64,000 nt of DNA, taken from contig CAWIHZ010000013.1 of NCBI GenBank assembly GCA_963835955.1, positions 1 to 64,000 on the forward strand, read 5' to 3'. This DNA is from Roseiarcus sp963835955 (GTDB taxonomy: Bacteria; Pseudomonadota; Alphaproteobacteria; Rhizobiales; Beijerinckiaceae). Under the pieces are notes generated by a model, which saw nothing but the letters and a program-made list of their open reading frames with translations, did not search any database and was not told the origin of the DNA. Positions 26,291 through 35,372 of the stretch are shown here, one piece after another; position 1 is the first letter of the stretch; every line of letters begins with the position of its first letter. The translations under genes and the position numbers were made by a program.

Positions 26291-26998
26291 CTAAAGCTCT
26301 TCTCGCAGCCGCTTACCGCGCTCCTGACGATAGAAAGGCCGCCGGCGGCGCCTGTCGAGGCCGCCTTCGAGCGCGTGCGCGAGATCGTCGAGCGCATGTC
26401 GGGTGATTTCTGGAAGATCGAGTTCGCGGGCCTTGTCGAGCGGCGTCCAGACGAGTTCGACCAGTTCCGCATCGGAATGAACGACCCCTTCGACGCGCCG
26501 GGCGATGAAGCGCGCGTCGACGACGAGAAAGCGCGCGTCGAAGCGCCTCGGACGTCCCGGCGGCGTAATCGCGCGGGCAAGGAAGTCGATCGCCTCGAGC
26601 GCCGGATAGACGCCGGTCGCGGCGAACCGCGCCCAAGCGCCGGGCGGAGGATTATCGGGCGCGCCGTAGTCGCCGACTCCGATGGCGAGCCCCGTTTCCT
26701 CGAAGGTCTCGCGGATTGCCGCCAGCGCGATCGCCCTCGCAAAGCCCGGCGAGGGGCGGCGCACGCGGACGTTGAGTTTTTCCTCGACGTTCGGATCGAG
26801 CGCGCCCGCGACGCTCATCAGCCGATCCTCAGCCTCGATCCGGCCGCCGGGAAATACGAACTTGCCGGGCATGAACGCGTGCCCCTGGTGACGCTTGCCC
26901 ATCAGCACCCGCGCCGCCCGCCCCGAACCGTCGACAATGATGAGCGTCGCCGCGTCGCGAGGGCGCGTCGCATGAACGCGGCTTTCGCGCCCGGTCAC
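26291..26998 (-). CDS. Nudix hydrolase
   Basis: Nudix enzymes cleave nucleoside-diphosphate-linked compounds. In this 235-residue protein the Nudix box is split: GGRIEAEDRL comes first, then an insertion of about 40 residues before RETFEETGLAIG, an arrangement known in a subfamily of longer Nudix proteins. The substrate cannot be told. The GTG start at 26998 has GGAGGAG 8 nt upstream and lies 2 bp after the DUF983 stop; this beats the longer upstream frame. It is the last gene of the rnr-DUF983-nudix group. The rpmG gene often found after it in Rhizobiales is not seen here. Confidence 0.88.
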   Translation of the reverse strand: MTGRESRVHATRPRDAATLIIVDGSGRAARVLMGKRHQGHAFMPGKFVFPGGRIEAEDRLMSVAGALDPNVEEKLNVRVRRPSPGFARAIALAAIRETFEETGLAIGVGDYGAPDNPPPGAWARFAATGVYPALEAIDFLARAITPPGRPRRFDARFLVVDARFIARRVEGVVHSDAELVELVWTPLDKARELDLPEITRHALDDLAHALEGGLDRRRRRPFYRQERGKRLREEL

Positions 26999-27000
26999 GC

Positions 27001-27414
27001 TCAGTCTCCTCCGGCGCCAAAGCCATGCAGACCCATCGCCCATTGCTGGCCGACGACGGCGCCCTTGGCGCGCGGCAAGATGATCAGGCTCGTGACGATC
27101 GTCACCGCGACCCAGAACAGAGCGACAAGGACGAGCGACGAATGCGGCCATTCCTCCTCGCAAAAAAGGATGCCGCCAGCGACCAGATGGCCGACGATCA
27201 GCATTGTCACATAGGCCGGCGCGTCATCAGCGCGGTGGTGGCTGAGCTCCTCGCCGCATATGGGGCAGAAATTGACCACCTTGAGATAGGAGCGGAACAG
27301 GCGCCCCCGGCCGCAGGCTGGACAGCGTCCGATGAATCCGCGACGGATCGCCTCGCCGAGCGGGCGCTTTCCCCTCGGCATGGGAAAGTTTCGGAAACGG
27401 GACATGTCGTTCAT
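27001..27414 (-). CDS. DUF983 membrane protein
   Basis: A 137-residue protein with an N-terminal zinc-ribbon-like part (CPACGRGRLF and CPICGEEL, about 31-58) followed by two transmembrane segments (about 68-86 and 93-113). Function is unknown. The family is widespread in alphaproteobacteria and usually lies between rnr and a Nudix gene, as here. Its ATG overlaps the rnr stop by four bases, and the Nudix start follows its own stop by 2 bp, so the three are translated from one message. Confidence 0.9.
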   Translation of the reverse strand: MNDMSRFRNFPMPRGKRPLGEAIRRGFIGRCPACGRGRLFRSYLKVVNFCPICGEELSHHRADDAPAYVTMLIVGHLVAGGILFCEEEWPHSSLVLVALFWVAVTIVTSLIILPRAKGAVVGQQWAMGLHGFGAGGD

Positions 27415-29726
27415 TGGCGCATGCCTTTGCGGCCCACCTTGCCCGTGCGCGCGCCGGCTCGCCCGCGCGCTCCCGAGCGGCCCAGTTCTTCGCGCGAACC
27501 GCCGTCGGAGGCGATCTCGAAGCGCAGCGCCCCGGCGAACGGCGCGGCCTCGAGGAGACGCGCCTCGACCGCGTCGCCGAGACGGAAGGCCTGACGCGTT
27601 CGCGTCCCCACGAGCGCGCGGGTCTTCTCCTCGAAGCGGAAGTATTCGTCGCCGAGAGTCGCGGCCGGCACAAAGCCGTCAGCGCCGGTCTCGACGAGCT
27701 TAAGGAACAGTCCGACCCGGGTGACGCCGGCGATACGCGCGGGGAAAACGGCGCCGACGCGATCGACCAGATGCGCCGCGACGAGACGATCGACCGTCTC
27801 GCGCTCCGCGGCCATGGCGCGCCGCTCCGCCGCCGAAATATGCTCCGCGATCTGCGCCAGTTCGCCGCCCCGCATATCGCCAAGGCCGCCTTCGCCAAGG
27901 TTGAGCGCGCGGATCAGCGCGCGATGGACGATCAGATCGGCGTAGCGGCGGATCGGCGAGGTGAAGTGGGCGTAACGGCGCAGATTGAGCCCGAAATGGC
28001 CATAGTTTTCGTGGCTGTATTCGGCTTGAGCCTGGGCGCGCAGCACCACCTCGTTGACAAGCGCCTCGACCGCCTGACCGCGCACCCGGCTCAAGACGCC
28101 GTTGAATTGCGAAGGGCGGACGTGCTCCCCCTTGGCGAGCTTGACGCCGATGCTCGCCAGAAACTCGACGAGATCATTGAGCTTCTCCACGCTCGGCGCG
28201 TCGTGGGCGCGATAGATGAGGGGCGAACGCGCGGATTCCAGGGTTTCGGCCGCCGCGACATTGGCGAGGATCATGAACTCCTCGATCAGACGATGCGCTT
28301 CCAGGCGCGCCGGCCAGCGCACGTCGATCAGTCGACCCTGCTTGTCGAGCACGAGCTTGCGCTCGGGCAGATCGAGATCGAGCGGGTTGCGTCGTCCGCG
28401 CTCGATTTTGATGACGGCGTGCGCGGCGTAGAGCGGCTTCAGCACGCTCTCGATGAGCGGCGCCGTCGCCTCGTCCGGCGCGCCATCGATGGCGCGCTGC
28501 GCCTGTTCGTAGGCGAGCCTGGCCGCCGAACGCATCATGACTCGGTGAAACTTATGCGACCGCTTGCGCCCGTCGGCGCCCAAGATCATGCGCACGGCGA
28601 GCGCCGGCCGGTCCTCCAGCGGGCGCAGCGAGCAGAGATCGTTGGAGATGCGCTCGGGCAGCATTGGCACCACCCGATCGGGGAAATAGACTGAATTGCC
28701 GCGCTCGAGAGCGTCGCGGTCCAGCGCCGACCCCGGCCGGACATAGGCCGCCACGTCGGCGATCGCGACGGTGAGAACGTAGCCGCCCGCGTTCGCGGGA
28801 TCGGGGTCGGCCGCGGCGTGGACTGCGTCGTCGTGATCCTTGGCGTCGGGCGGATCGATGGTGACAAGCGGCAGTTTGCGCCAATCCTCGCGCGGCGGAG
28901 CCAGACGGGCGGGGCGCTGGCCCTCGGCTTCAGCGAGCGCGGCGGCCGAAAAGACATATGGAATGTGATGCGCTGCAAGCGCGATAAGGCTAACCGCGCG
29001 CTCGGATTTGACCGAACCGAGCGACTCGACGACGCGCGCAGTTGGCGCGCCGAGGCGCCCTTCACGCAACGGTTCGATGGCGACAAGATCGCCATCCTCG
29101 GCCTCGCCCGCCATGCCTTTCGGCACCAAATAATCGCGTCCGGCGGACCGCTTTTCCACCGGCAAAGCGCGCCCCGCGCCGTTGTCCGCCTTGCGAAAGA
29201 CGGCGAATGCGCGCGGTTTCATCCGGTCGAGAATTTTGATCACCCGGCCTGAATAGGCCGGGTCCTTTGGGCCGGCGTCGGACTCGAATTCGACGCGCAT
29301 CAGCACTCGCGCGCCCATTCCCGGAGCCGGCGCATTATCCCGGCGGCCGCGCGACCGGCGCACCAGAATGCGAGGCGTCGGCCCGTCTTCGCTCCATTCG
29401 GCAGGCTTGGCGATTAGCTCGCCGTCGCGATCGCGCTCGGAAATGTCCGCCACGACGATCGATGGCAGGCGCCCAGCAGCGTGAAGAGCCTTGCGGCCGC
29501 GTGCGATAACGCCGTCGGCCTGCAGGTCCTTGACCAGCAGCTTGAGCTCAGCCTTCGCATCGCCCCTGACGCCGAAAGCGCGAGCGATGTCGCGCTTGGT
29601 GACGCGCGTCGCCGCCCCGCCGATGAACGCGATGAGTTCCTCGCGGGAGGGAAGCGCACCCGCGCCTTTGCGCTGACTTTCGTCCGCGAAGGCGACAGCG
29701 CGCTTGGCGAGAGGGCGTTTGGGCAA
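27411..29726 (-). CDS. rnr: Ribonuclease R
   Basis: 3'-5' exoribonuclease that degrades structured RNA. The 771 residues begin with a winged-helix/cold-shock region (about 20-240). The catalytic RNB domain follows (about 270-600; acidic cluster VTIDPPDAKDHDDAVHA, then GNSVYFPDRVVPMLPE), and an S1 RNA-binding domain near the C-terminus (about 650-735, GLFLKLVETGADGFVP). The tail is basic. The start is TTG at 29726 with no strong ribosome site, so the exact N-terminus is uncertain. topA, usually upstream in related genomes, is absent: about 290 bp without a gene separate it from the EI24 gene. Confidence 0.94.
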   Translation of the reverse strand: MPKRPLAKRAVAFADESQRKGAGALPSREELIAFIGGAATRVTKRDIARAFGVRGDAKAELKLLVKDLQADGVIARGRKALHAAGRLPSIVVADISERDRDGELIAKPAEWSEDGPTPRILVRRSRGRRDNAPAPGMGARVLMRVEFESDAGPKDPAYSGRVIKILDRMKPRAFAVFRKADNGAGRALPVEKRSAGRDYLVPKGMAGEAEDGDLVAIEPLREGRLGAPTARVVESLGSVKSERAVSLIALAAHHIPYVFSAAALAEAEGQRPARLAPPREDWRKLPLVTIDPPDAKDHDDAVHAAADPDPANAGGYVLTVAIADVAAYVRPGSALDRDALERGNSVYFPDRVVPMLPERISNDLCSLRPLEDRPALAVRMILGADGRKRSHKFHRVMMRSAARLAYEQAQRAIDGAPDEATAPLIESVLKPLYAAHAVIKIERGRRNPLDLDLPERKLVLDKQGRLIDVRWPARLEAHRLIEEFMILANVAAAETLESARSPLIYRAHDAPSVEKLNDLVEFLASIGVKLAKGEHVRPSQFNGVLSRVRGQAVEALVNEVVLRAQAQAEYSHENYGHFGLNLRRYAHFTSPIRRYADLIVHRALIRALNLGEGGLGDMRGGELAQIAEHISAAERRAMAAERETVDRLVAAHLVDRVGAVFPARIAGVTRVGLFLKLVETGADGFVPAATLGDEYFRFEEKTRALVGTRTRQAFRLGDAVEARLLEAAPFAGALRFEIASDGGSREELGRSGARGRAGARTGKVGRKGMRQ

Positions 29727-30017
29727 GGGATTGGTCTCGCGTCAACCGCCTAAAGCTAATCGGCGGCGGCCCCGGATACAAGCGAATGGCGACTATCTCC
29801 CGTGGCTCAATCCCGGCGCGCGACTAAGGCCGGCCGGCTACGCCGGAGCGGCAGCGGCAGTTTGGCGTTTTCGGCAGTCCGCCGGCGCAGGTTCAACCTG
29901 AGCGGCCATGCACAACAAAGGCGATCCGCCAATGGACGAACGCGAGAGTCCAAGCCGCACGATTTGGAGTAACTGGTCAGCATCAAAGGCGACGCGGAGA
30001 CGCTTCGATTGGCGCGG

Positions 30018-30686
30018 CTAGGAAACACGCTTGTACAGGCGCGTCATCAACGCCGTTGCAAAGAGCGGCGCCAACAGATTGAGGATCGGCACCGCGACGA
30101 ACGCCGAAATAATGCCGCCCGCCAGATAAACTCGGCCCCGATATTGTCGGCGCAATGCTCTTGCTCGCGGGGGCGGAAGGTGACGCATCGCCGCAAGCTC
30201 AAAATATTCGCGCCCGAAAAGATAGCCGTTCAGAACGAAGAACGACGCCACGCCGACGCCGGTCAGAAGCGTAAGCGCGAGCGCGACGACATTGACGAAA
30301 ATCGCAAGCAATGTGAAACGAACGCCGATCGCAACGCCTTGGGCTAGCGGCAACGGGCGCCCTGGAGGACCTTCAGGGTCAATCTCGCGTTCGACGATCG
30401 CCGCGATGTCATCGAGAAAGAAGGAGGCGACCAGCGCAACGGCCGGCGCCGCTAGGAAAATCATCCCGACGATCAGACCGAGCGCAATGGCGACCGACAA
30501 GAGCGCGGCGAGCCACGAGGGCCCGACATGCGTCAGCGACAGCGCGAGGCGATCCATCCCAATGACCGCCGCGGCCAGGATCGCCGCCGTCAGGGCGAGC
30601 GACTTCCACATGACCCGTCGAAATGGCGGCGAAAAGATCTGAGCCAGCGAGTCAAAAGCGTCGGCAATCATCGCATCGGCCGCCAT
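30018..30686 (-). CDS. EI24-domain (CysZ-like) membrane protein
   Basis: A 222-residue inner-membrane protein with about five hydrophobic segments (30-45, 55-95, 120-150 and near 190-210). It has the EI24/CysZ-family stretch FFVLNGYLFGREYFELAAMRH. CysZ is a sulfate permease in gamma-proteobacteria, but alphaproteobacterial EI24 proteins are uncharacterised and no sulfur gene lies nearby. It is 18 bp downstream of the GT2-GtrA gene and may belong to the same transcript. Confidence 0.8.
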   Translation of the reverse strand: MAADAMIADAFDSLAQIFSPPFRRVMWKSLALTAAILAAAVIGMDRLALSLTHVGPSWLAALLSVAIALGLIVGMIFLAAPAVALVASFFLDDIAAIVEREIDPEGPPGRPLPLAQGVAIGVRFTLLAIFVNVVALALTLLTGVGVASFFVLNGYLFGREYFELAAMRHLPPPRARALRRQYRGRVYLAGGIISAFVAVPILNLLAPLFATALMTRLYKRVS

Positions 30687-30704
30687 CAGTCGATTCCCCG
30701 ACTC

Positions 30705-31829
30705 TCAGCCGCGGCGTCGGCGCCGCCAAATCACATTGGTGCTTACGGCGTAATTCCAGACGACGCTCAACAAGGCGCCGGCGAGTCCCGCGACCCACCA
30801 GGTCTGGTTCGACTTGTAGAGAAATGACGCGATGTCGATGTTGGCGAGGACGCCAACGCTGCACCCGATCGCGAACGCCGCGAAGCCGCCAATCAGGCCG
30901 AGACCGCGAAAGCGAAGCGTGCGATAGGTGATTTCGTTGTTCAGGATGAAATTGCTCGCCATCGCCAGCAGCGTGGCGACCAGTTGGCCGGAATTGAAGT
31001 CCCAAGCGCCGAGCCAGTGAACAATCGCTGACAGCGCCAGGATGTGGACGACGAGGCCGAGCGCTCCAATCGAGGCGAACAGGACGAAGCGGATAGGCAA
31101 GACGCCGCCGCTCGCATGGTGGACGACCAGGCCGAGAAAGTCGATGCCGACCAGCGGCGTCAGTTTCGATTCGCCCGCGAGCCGTTTGCGAAACACATAG
31201 GGCGCCTCGAAAATGCGCAGGTCGCCGCCGGCGGAGAGAAGGACGTCGACCAGAATCTTGAACCCGTCCGGCGAAAGGCGCGGCGCCAGGCGAGCGACGA
31301 TGTCGCGACGAATCATGAAGAAGCCGCTCATTGGATCCCTGACCGCGGCGCCGGCGATCCGGCGGAAGAACCAGGCGCCGAGATTGCTCAGCTTCTGTCG
31401 CGCCGGCGACAGGCCGTCTTCGGCGGTCGCCTCGGTCACGCGAGTTCCGATCGCCAAATTGTACGGACCTTCGGCGAGCGCGGCATACATTTTGGGCAGG
31501 ATCCTTTCGTCGTGCTGAAGGTCGCCATCGATGACCGCGACGAAATCCGCGCTTGAGGACATCCACCCCTCGATGACAGCGCCCGCAAGCCCCGAGCGAT
31601 TGACGCGCCTCAGGCAACGCAACCGGCGGTTAGAGGCTGCGAGCGCGAACGCGACCTGGAAGGTGCCGTCGGGGGAATCGTCATCGACGACGATCATTTC
31701 CCACGGCAAGCCGTCGAGCGCGGCCTTGACGCGTTCGAAAAGCACGGCGATGTTCGCGGATTCACGATACGTCGGGACGACGACCGAAAGAGTCGGTTTC
31801 GATTGCGCCGGCGCTGCGTCGGGAAACAT
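30705..31829 (-). CDS. GT2 glycosyltransferase with C-terminal GtrA domain
   Basis: Dolichol-phosphate-mannose-synthase-like enzyme of 374 residues that likely charges a polyprenyl phosphate with a sugar. The GT2 domain (about 10-240) has LSVVVPTYRESANIAVLF, the Asp motifs VDDDSPDGT and VIDGDLQHDERILP, and GSDFF-like SGFFMIRRDI. The GtrA part (about 245-370) has four membrane helices, as in flippase-like partners. The next gene downstream is the EI24 protein. Upstream, a GT39-type transferase probably uses the polyprenyl-linked sugar, so the pair resembles the ArnC-ArnT logic of lipid A or glycan decoration. Confidence 0.9.
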   Translation of the reverse strand: MFPDAAPAQSKPTLSVVVPTYRESANIAVLFERVKAALDGLPWEMIVVDDDSPDGTFQVAFALAASNRRLRCLRRVNRSGLAGAVIEGWMSSSADFVAVIDGDLQHDERILPKMYAALAEGPYNLAIGTRVTEATAEDGLSPARQKLSNLGAWFFRRIAGAAVRDPMSGFFMIRRDIVARLAPRLSPDGFKILVDVLLSAGGDLRIFEAPYVFRKRLAGESKLTPLVGIDFLGLVVHHASGGVLPIRFVLFASIGALGLVVHILALSAIVHWLGAWDFNSGQLVATLLAMASNFILNNEITYRTLRFRGLGLIGGFAAFAIGCSVGVLANIDIASFLYKSNQTWWVAGLAGALLSVVWNYAVSTNVIWRRRRRG

Positions 31830-31864
31830 TCTACGCCATTTATCTGGTGCGGCGTTAACGAACG

Positions 31865-33424
31865 CTATCTGACGGTCGCGTCGGGATAAGGGATCGGAAG
31901 CCGGCGCGTCAAGCCGTCGACGGGAACGAGCGTGAGCGCGATCTCCGCCCGGCCGTCTCGCCCGAGAGTTAGCTTTTGAGGTTGTCCGATCGAGGCGAAA
32001 TAGGGCCTCGCGGCCGTGAGCGCGTCATGAAGTTCTGCGGCTCGCACAATAAGAACGCCGTTGCGTCCGATGAAGTCGCCGCTGTCGTAGACGAAGGCCC
32101 AGCCTCGCGGATCGGCGGACAGCACCACGACCGGCATCTTCGGCCCGAGCGCCAGGGCGATCTTGCCCGCATCCGACCATTTGGCGGCGACGACGAACGT
32201 TGGCGGAGAACGAAAAATCGGCGCATCGCGCAAAGCACGCCAGTCGAACGCCTCCAGCGTCGGGTCGGCAAGGCCAGACCTGACGTTCGTCGGACGCAGC
32301 GGCCAGCCTGTCGCCGCCTGCAGGATCGCAAGCGCTGCGATCCCGGCCAACAGCGCCGACGAAACAAACGCCCATCGACGCAATGTGCGAGGCGCCGGTC
32401 GGGCTTCGCCGACCCAGGCGCCCATCAAAGCGAAGGCGAAGAACCATCCTGGCATGGTCCAGTGCGGAAGGCCGCGGGCGCCCCAAAGCGGTGTCAGAGT
32501 GAAAAGGACGATCGACGGCGCGCTGAGGGAAAGCAGAAACAGGCGCCGATCGTCCCGTCGTTGACGCCAGGCCGAGGCGAGCCCCGCCATGAGCGGGGCA
32601 AAGATCCAAGGCGACAGGTAGGCGACCTCGCCCAAAGCCATCGCCGCGACTTGCGCCGGCCGAAGGCCATTCCCGGGAGACCCGCGCGCGCCCTGAAACT
32701 CGAACGAGGCCCAGCCGTGCCGGGCGTTCCATACGATCACTGGCGTTATCATGGCGATCGCCAAGAAAGCCGCGACATAGGGCGCCGGATGTCTGAGCCA
32801 ATGCCGCTGACCGGGCGCAAGAATAACGAAGCCGGCGAGCCCGGCGGCGCTGACCGCGGCGTTGTACTTGGACAGTCCCGCCAGGCCCATGCAGACGCCG
32901 GCCACGAGCCAGAGTCGCCACGCCTCCGCCCGATCGGGCGGTTTGGCGAAAAACAGACGCGACAGCGCCCATGCGGCCGCCGCCAACGCCAACAGCAATG
33001 GACCGTCGGGCACGATCCAGCTTCCCGCCGAGGCGAAGAAGAAGGGCGAGACGTTCAGCGCAAACAGCGCGACCAGCGCCGGAAGAGGCCCGAACAGCTC
33101 GAGGGTCATCCGGTAGTAGATCCAGCCGGTCGCAAAAAACAGGGCGACGAAAGGCAGGCGGGCAGCGACGGTTTCGCCGACCGCTAGCGCGGCGAAATGC
33201 GCAATCCACTGATGCAGCGGCGGATGGTCGAAATACGAGAGGCTCAAGCGCCGCGAAATGGCGAGGGTGTAGCTTTCGTCGACGCCGAGCCCGAGCAAGA
33301 AAGCAAAAGCGATCCGGGCGACGAAGAAGCCCGAGAGGATTGCGAGGGCGAGACGACGGCTTCGTTCCTCCGACCCGCGCCGTTCCTCGACCCGCGCCCC
33401 AATCCACGTCGGCTCGAGCGTCAT
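31865..33424 (-). CDS. GT39-family (ArnT/PMT-like) membrane glycosyltransferase
   Basis: A 519-residue GT-C transferase that moves a sugar from a polyprenyl-phosphate donor to an envelope acceptor. The first periplasmic loop carries the expected acidic motif (LGVDESYTLAISRRL, then SYFDHPPLHQW), followed by about ten membrane segments and a C-terminal soluble domain (about 400-519). The start overlaps the stop of the hydrolase gene by 4 bp. It lies upstream of the GT2-GtrA gene that should supply its donor. A paralogue is encoded at 42563-44113. Acceptor and sugar are unknown. Confidence 0.88.
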   Translation of the reverse strand: MTLEPTWIGARVEERRGSEERSRRLALAILSGFFVARIAFAFLLGLGVDESYTLAISRRLSLSYFDHPPLHQWIAHFAALAVGETVAARLPFVALFFATGWIYYRMTLELFGPLPALVALFALNVSPFFFASAGSWIVPDGPLLLALAAAAWALSRLFFAKPPDRAEAWRLWLVAGVCMGLAGLSKYNAAVSAAGLAGFVILAPGQRHWLRHPAPYVAAFLAIAMITPVIVWNARHGWASFEFQGARGSPGNGLRPAQVAAMALGEVAYLSPWIFAPLMAGLASAWRQRRDDRRLFLLSLSAPSIVLFTLTPLWGARGLPHWTMPGWFFAFALMGAWVGEARPAPRTLRRWAFVSSALLAGIAALAILQAATGWPLRPTNVRSGLADPTLEAFDWRALRDAPIFRSPPTFVVAAKWSDAGKIALALGPKMPVVVLSADPRGWAFVYDSGDFIGRNGVLIVRAAELHDALTAARPYFASIGQPQKLTLGRDGRAEIALTLVPVDGLTRRLPIPYPDATVR

Positions 33425-34383
33425 GCGGACCGGCGTCCTTTCGGCTCGGAGCCGGGCACGAATTGATCGAACGCCGACCAGAACTGCGCCCGCACGACGT
33501 CGCTTTCGATCATGATTTCGTGCTGCGAACCGTCGATGACGATGATGCGTCCGGCCGGCAAGCGCGAGGCCAACCGTTCGGCCGCGGCGGTGTCCGTCAC
33601 CCGATCCGCCCCAGCCGCAATGATGAGAACCGGAGTCGTGATTCGGCGTGGAAAATTGGGCTCGTCAAAGCGCTTCATTTGACGAAAAGCGGCGTGGAGC
33701 CATCCGATCGTCGGTCCGCCCAGGCAAAGGCTCGGCGACGCCTCTGAGACTTCCGAGATGCGCTTGAACCGGGCGGCGTCCGAAGTCAGAACGTTCCGCT
33801 CGAATGGGCCGGACCAAAGACTGGCCGCGCCGCCGCCGCCGGGGAAAAAGGCGCCGCCCAGACCAATGATGTCAAGCGCTTCCGCGATGTACGGCGGCGC
33901 TCCGCGGTGGTTGATCCCCTTTACCGCGACCATCGGCGACGTCAAGACAAGGCGCTCGAACGGGCATCGGCCGGCTTCGGCGCCGCTCAGCAGCACGGCC
34001 CCGCCCATTGAATGGCCGAGGCCGAACCATGGGCGCGGGCAGTTCGGCTCCAAAACTGCGCCCACGAATGCGTCGAGGTCGCGCAAATAGTGAGAGAAGT
34101 CGTCGACGTGGCCCTTGCGGGCGTTTCGCAGCGGCCGGTCGGACCCGCCTTGACCGCGCCAATCCATCACCGCGACCGCGAAGCCTCGCGACAGCAATTC
34201 GTCGACCACTTCAAAGTACTTCTCGATGAACTCGCCGCGCCCGCCGAAAATCGCGACCGTTCCCCGGGCGGGCGACGAAGGCGCCCAACGCGCCGTTCGA
34301 AGCCGGACTCCGTCGGCGGCGCTGATGCGCGATTCGATCGCGTTCGCGGGAGCGGGATTGCCGGGCGTCGTGGCCAAACTCAT
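33421..34383 (-). CDS. Alpha/beta hydrolase, lysophospholipase-like
   Basis: This 320-residue serine hydrolase of the monoglyceride lipase/PldB type has an oxyanion segment FGGRGEFIEKYFEV, MDWRGQGGSDRP, nucleophile motif GLGHSMGGAV (Ser near 147), Asp in IAAGADRVTD and His in DGSQHEIMIE. No signal peptide is seen, so it should act in the cytoplasm. It overlaps the GT39 gene by 4 bp, which suggests a linked role in membrane lipid or glycolipid turnover. The substrate is not known. Confidence 0.88.
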   Translation of the reverse strand: MSLATTPGNPAPANAIESRISAADGVRLRTARWAPSSPARGTVAIFGGRGEFIEKYFEVVDELLSRGFAVAVMDWRGQGGSDRPLRNARKGHVDDFSHYLRDLDAFVGAVLEPNCPRPWFGLGHSMGGAVLLSGAEAGRCPFERLVLTSPMVAVKGINHRGAPPYIAEALDIIGLGGAFFPGGGGAASLWSGPFERNVLTSDAARFKRISEVSEASPSLCLGGPTIGWLHAAFRQMKRFDEPNFPRRITTPVLIIAAGADRVTDTAAAERLASRLPAGRIIVIDGSQHEIMIESDVVRAQFWSAFDQFVPGSEPKGRRSA

Positions 34384-34423
34384 TGGCGCAGTTCGATCCG
34401 TCGCAGTCCCTTGGCTTCAGCGC

Positions 34424-35260
34424 TCAACTCTGGTGGCCGCCCGTCAGCGGCACGAAGGGAATGATCTTGCCGCCAAAGATGTCCGACCGCGCGACGCTGA
34501 AAGCGCCATCGGCCCCAATCCTCTTGACCACTTTCAGGATGTGCTGCGCTCCGGGCGGCCCAACGGGAATGACCATGATTCCGCTGGGCTTCAATTGCTG
34601 CAGCAGCGGCGGCGGAATATGGTCGATGCCGCAGGTGACGATGATCTTGTCGAAGGGCGCCGCCTCCTCCCAGCCGTAATAGCCGTCGGCGCTCCGGGTC
34701 GCGATCGCCGCGTACTCGCGGTAGCCCTCGCCGATGAGCCGGTCGTAAACGCCGCGCGTGCGCGCCGCGAGCTCGGGGATGATTTCAATTGACCACAGCC
34801 TCGAGGTCAAATAGCTCAGCAAAGCCGACTGATAGCCGGAGCCGGTGCCGATTTCGAGCACCTTGTCGCCCGGCCGAACGCCGAGCGCGCTGGTCATGCG
34901 GCCCATCGTGCCTGGCGGGGTGATGGTGACGCCGAACCCGATATCGAGATAGTGCCCGACATAAGCGTTTTCGCGATCTTGAGGCAGGACAAATTCCTGG
35001 CGCGGCGTCATCAGAAAGGCGCGCTTGTCGGACCTGCTCCACAGGTCATGGAAGCTGAGGAGCACCTGATAGCGATCGAAGCGCCGGCCTAGAAACCTCG
35101 CATCCTCGCCGCGATTGGCCGCCATCCAGGCGACGAACTCGGCGCGGCTCCCCATCGGCGGCCAGAGGTCGGGCCGGAACGGCCTCTGCGGATCGGCGTA
35201 AGCCGGAAGGACGGCGGCGAGGCTGGCCGCCGCGCCGGTTAGAAATTCGCGTCTAAGCAT
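34424..35260 (-). CDS. Exported protein-L-isoaspartate O-methyltransferase-like protein
   Basis: PIMT repairs isoaspartyl residues using S-adenosylmethionine. The 278-residue product has the SAM-binding motif VLEIGTGSGYQSALLSYLT and the family segments TPPGTMGRM, SADGYYGWEEAAPFDKIIVT and LLQQLKPSGIMVIPVG. Unlike the usual cytoplasmic enzyme, it begins with a twin-arginine signal (RREFLTGAAASLAAVLPAYA, residues 3-22) and about 60 further residues before the core. The start at 35260 places this signal at the N-terminus. How a periplasmic enzyme would get its cofactor is unclear; the leader might be retained as an anchor. Confidence 0.85.
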   Translation of the reverse strand: MLRREFLTGAAASLAAVLPAYADPQRPFRPDLWPPMGSRAEFVAWMAANRGEDARFLGRRFDRYQVLLSFHDLWSRSDKRAFLMTPRQEFVLPQDRENAYVGHYLDIGFGVTITPPGTMGRMTSALGVRPGDKVLEIGTGSGYQSALLSYLTSRLWSIEIIPELAARTRGVYDRLIGEGYREYAAIATRSADGYYGWEEAAPFDKIIVTCGIDHIPPPLLQQLKPSGIMVIPVGPPGAQHILKVVKRIGADGAFSVARSDIFGGKIIPFVPLTGGHQS

Positions 35261-35372
35261 GACGATCCCTGAAGTTTTGGCGCGCACGCATTAAAGATTC
35301 GCGCGCGGGCGCGCAATCGATGCCGACGGTCGGCCCCATCTGTGGCGCGAACAAGGTCGCGTCCAGGCGCGG

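Noticed and set aside
27414..28694. 426-codon open frame opposite rnr
   Set aside because: Shadow of RNase R; Arg/Asp/His-rich composition without a domain.
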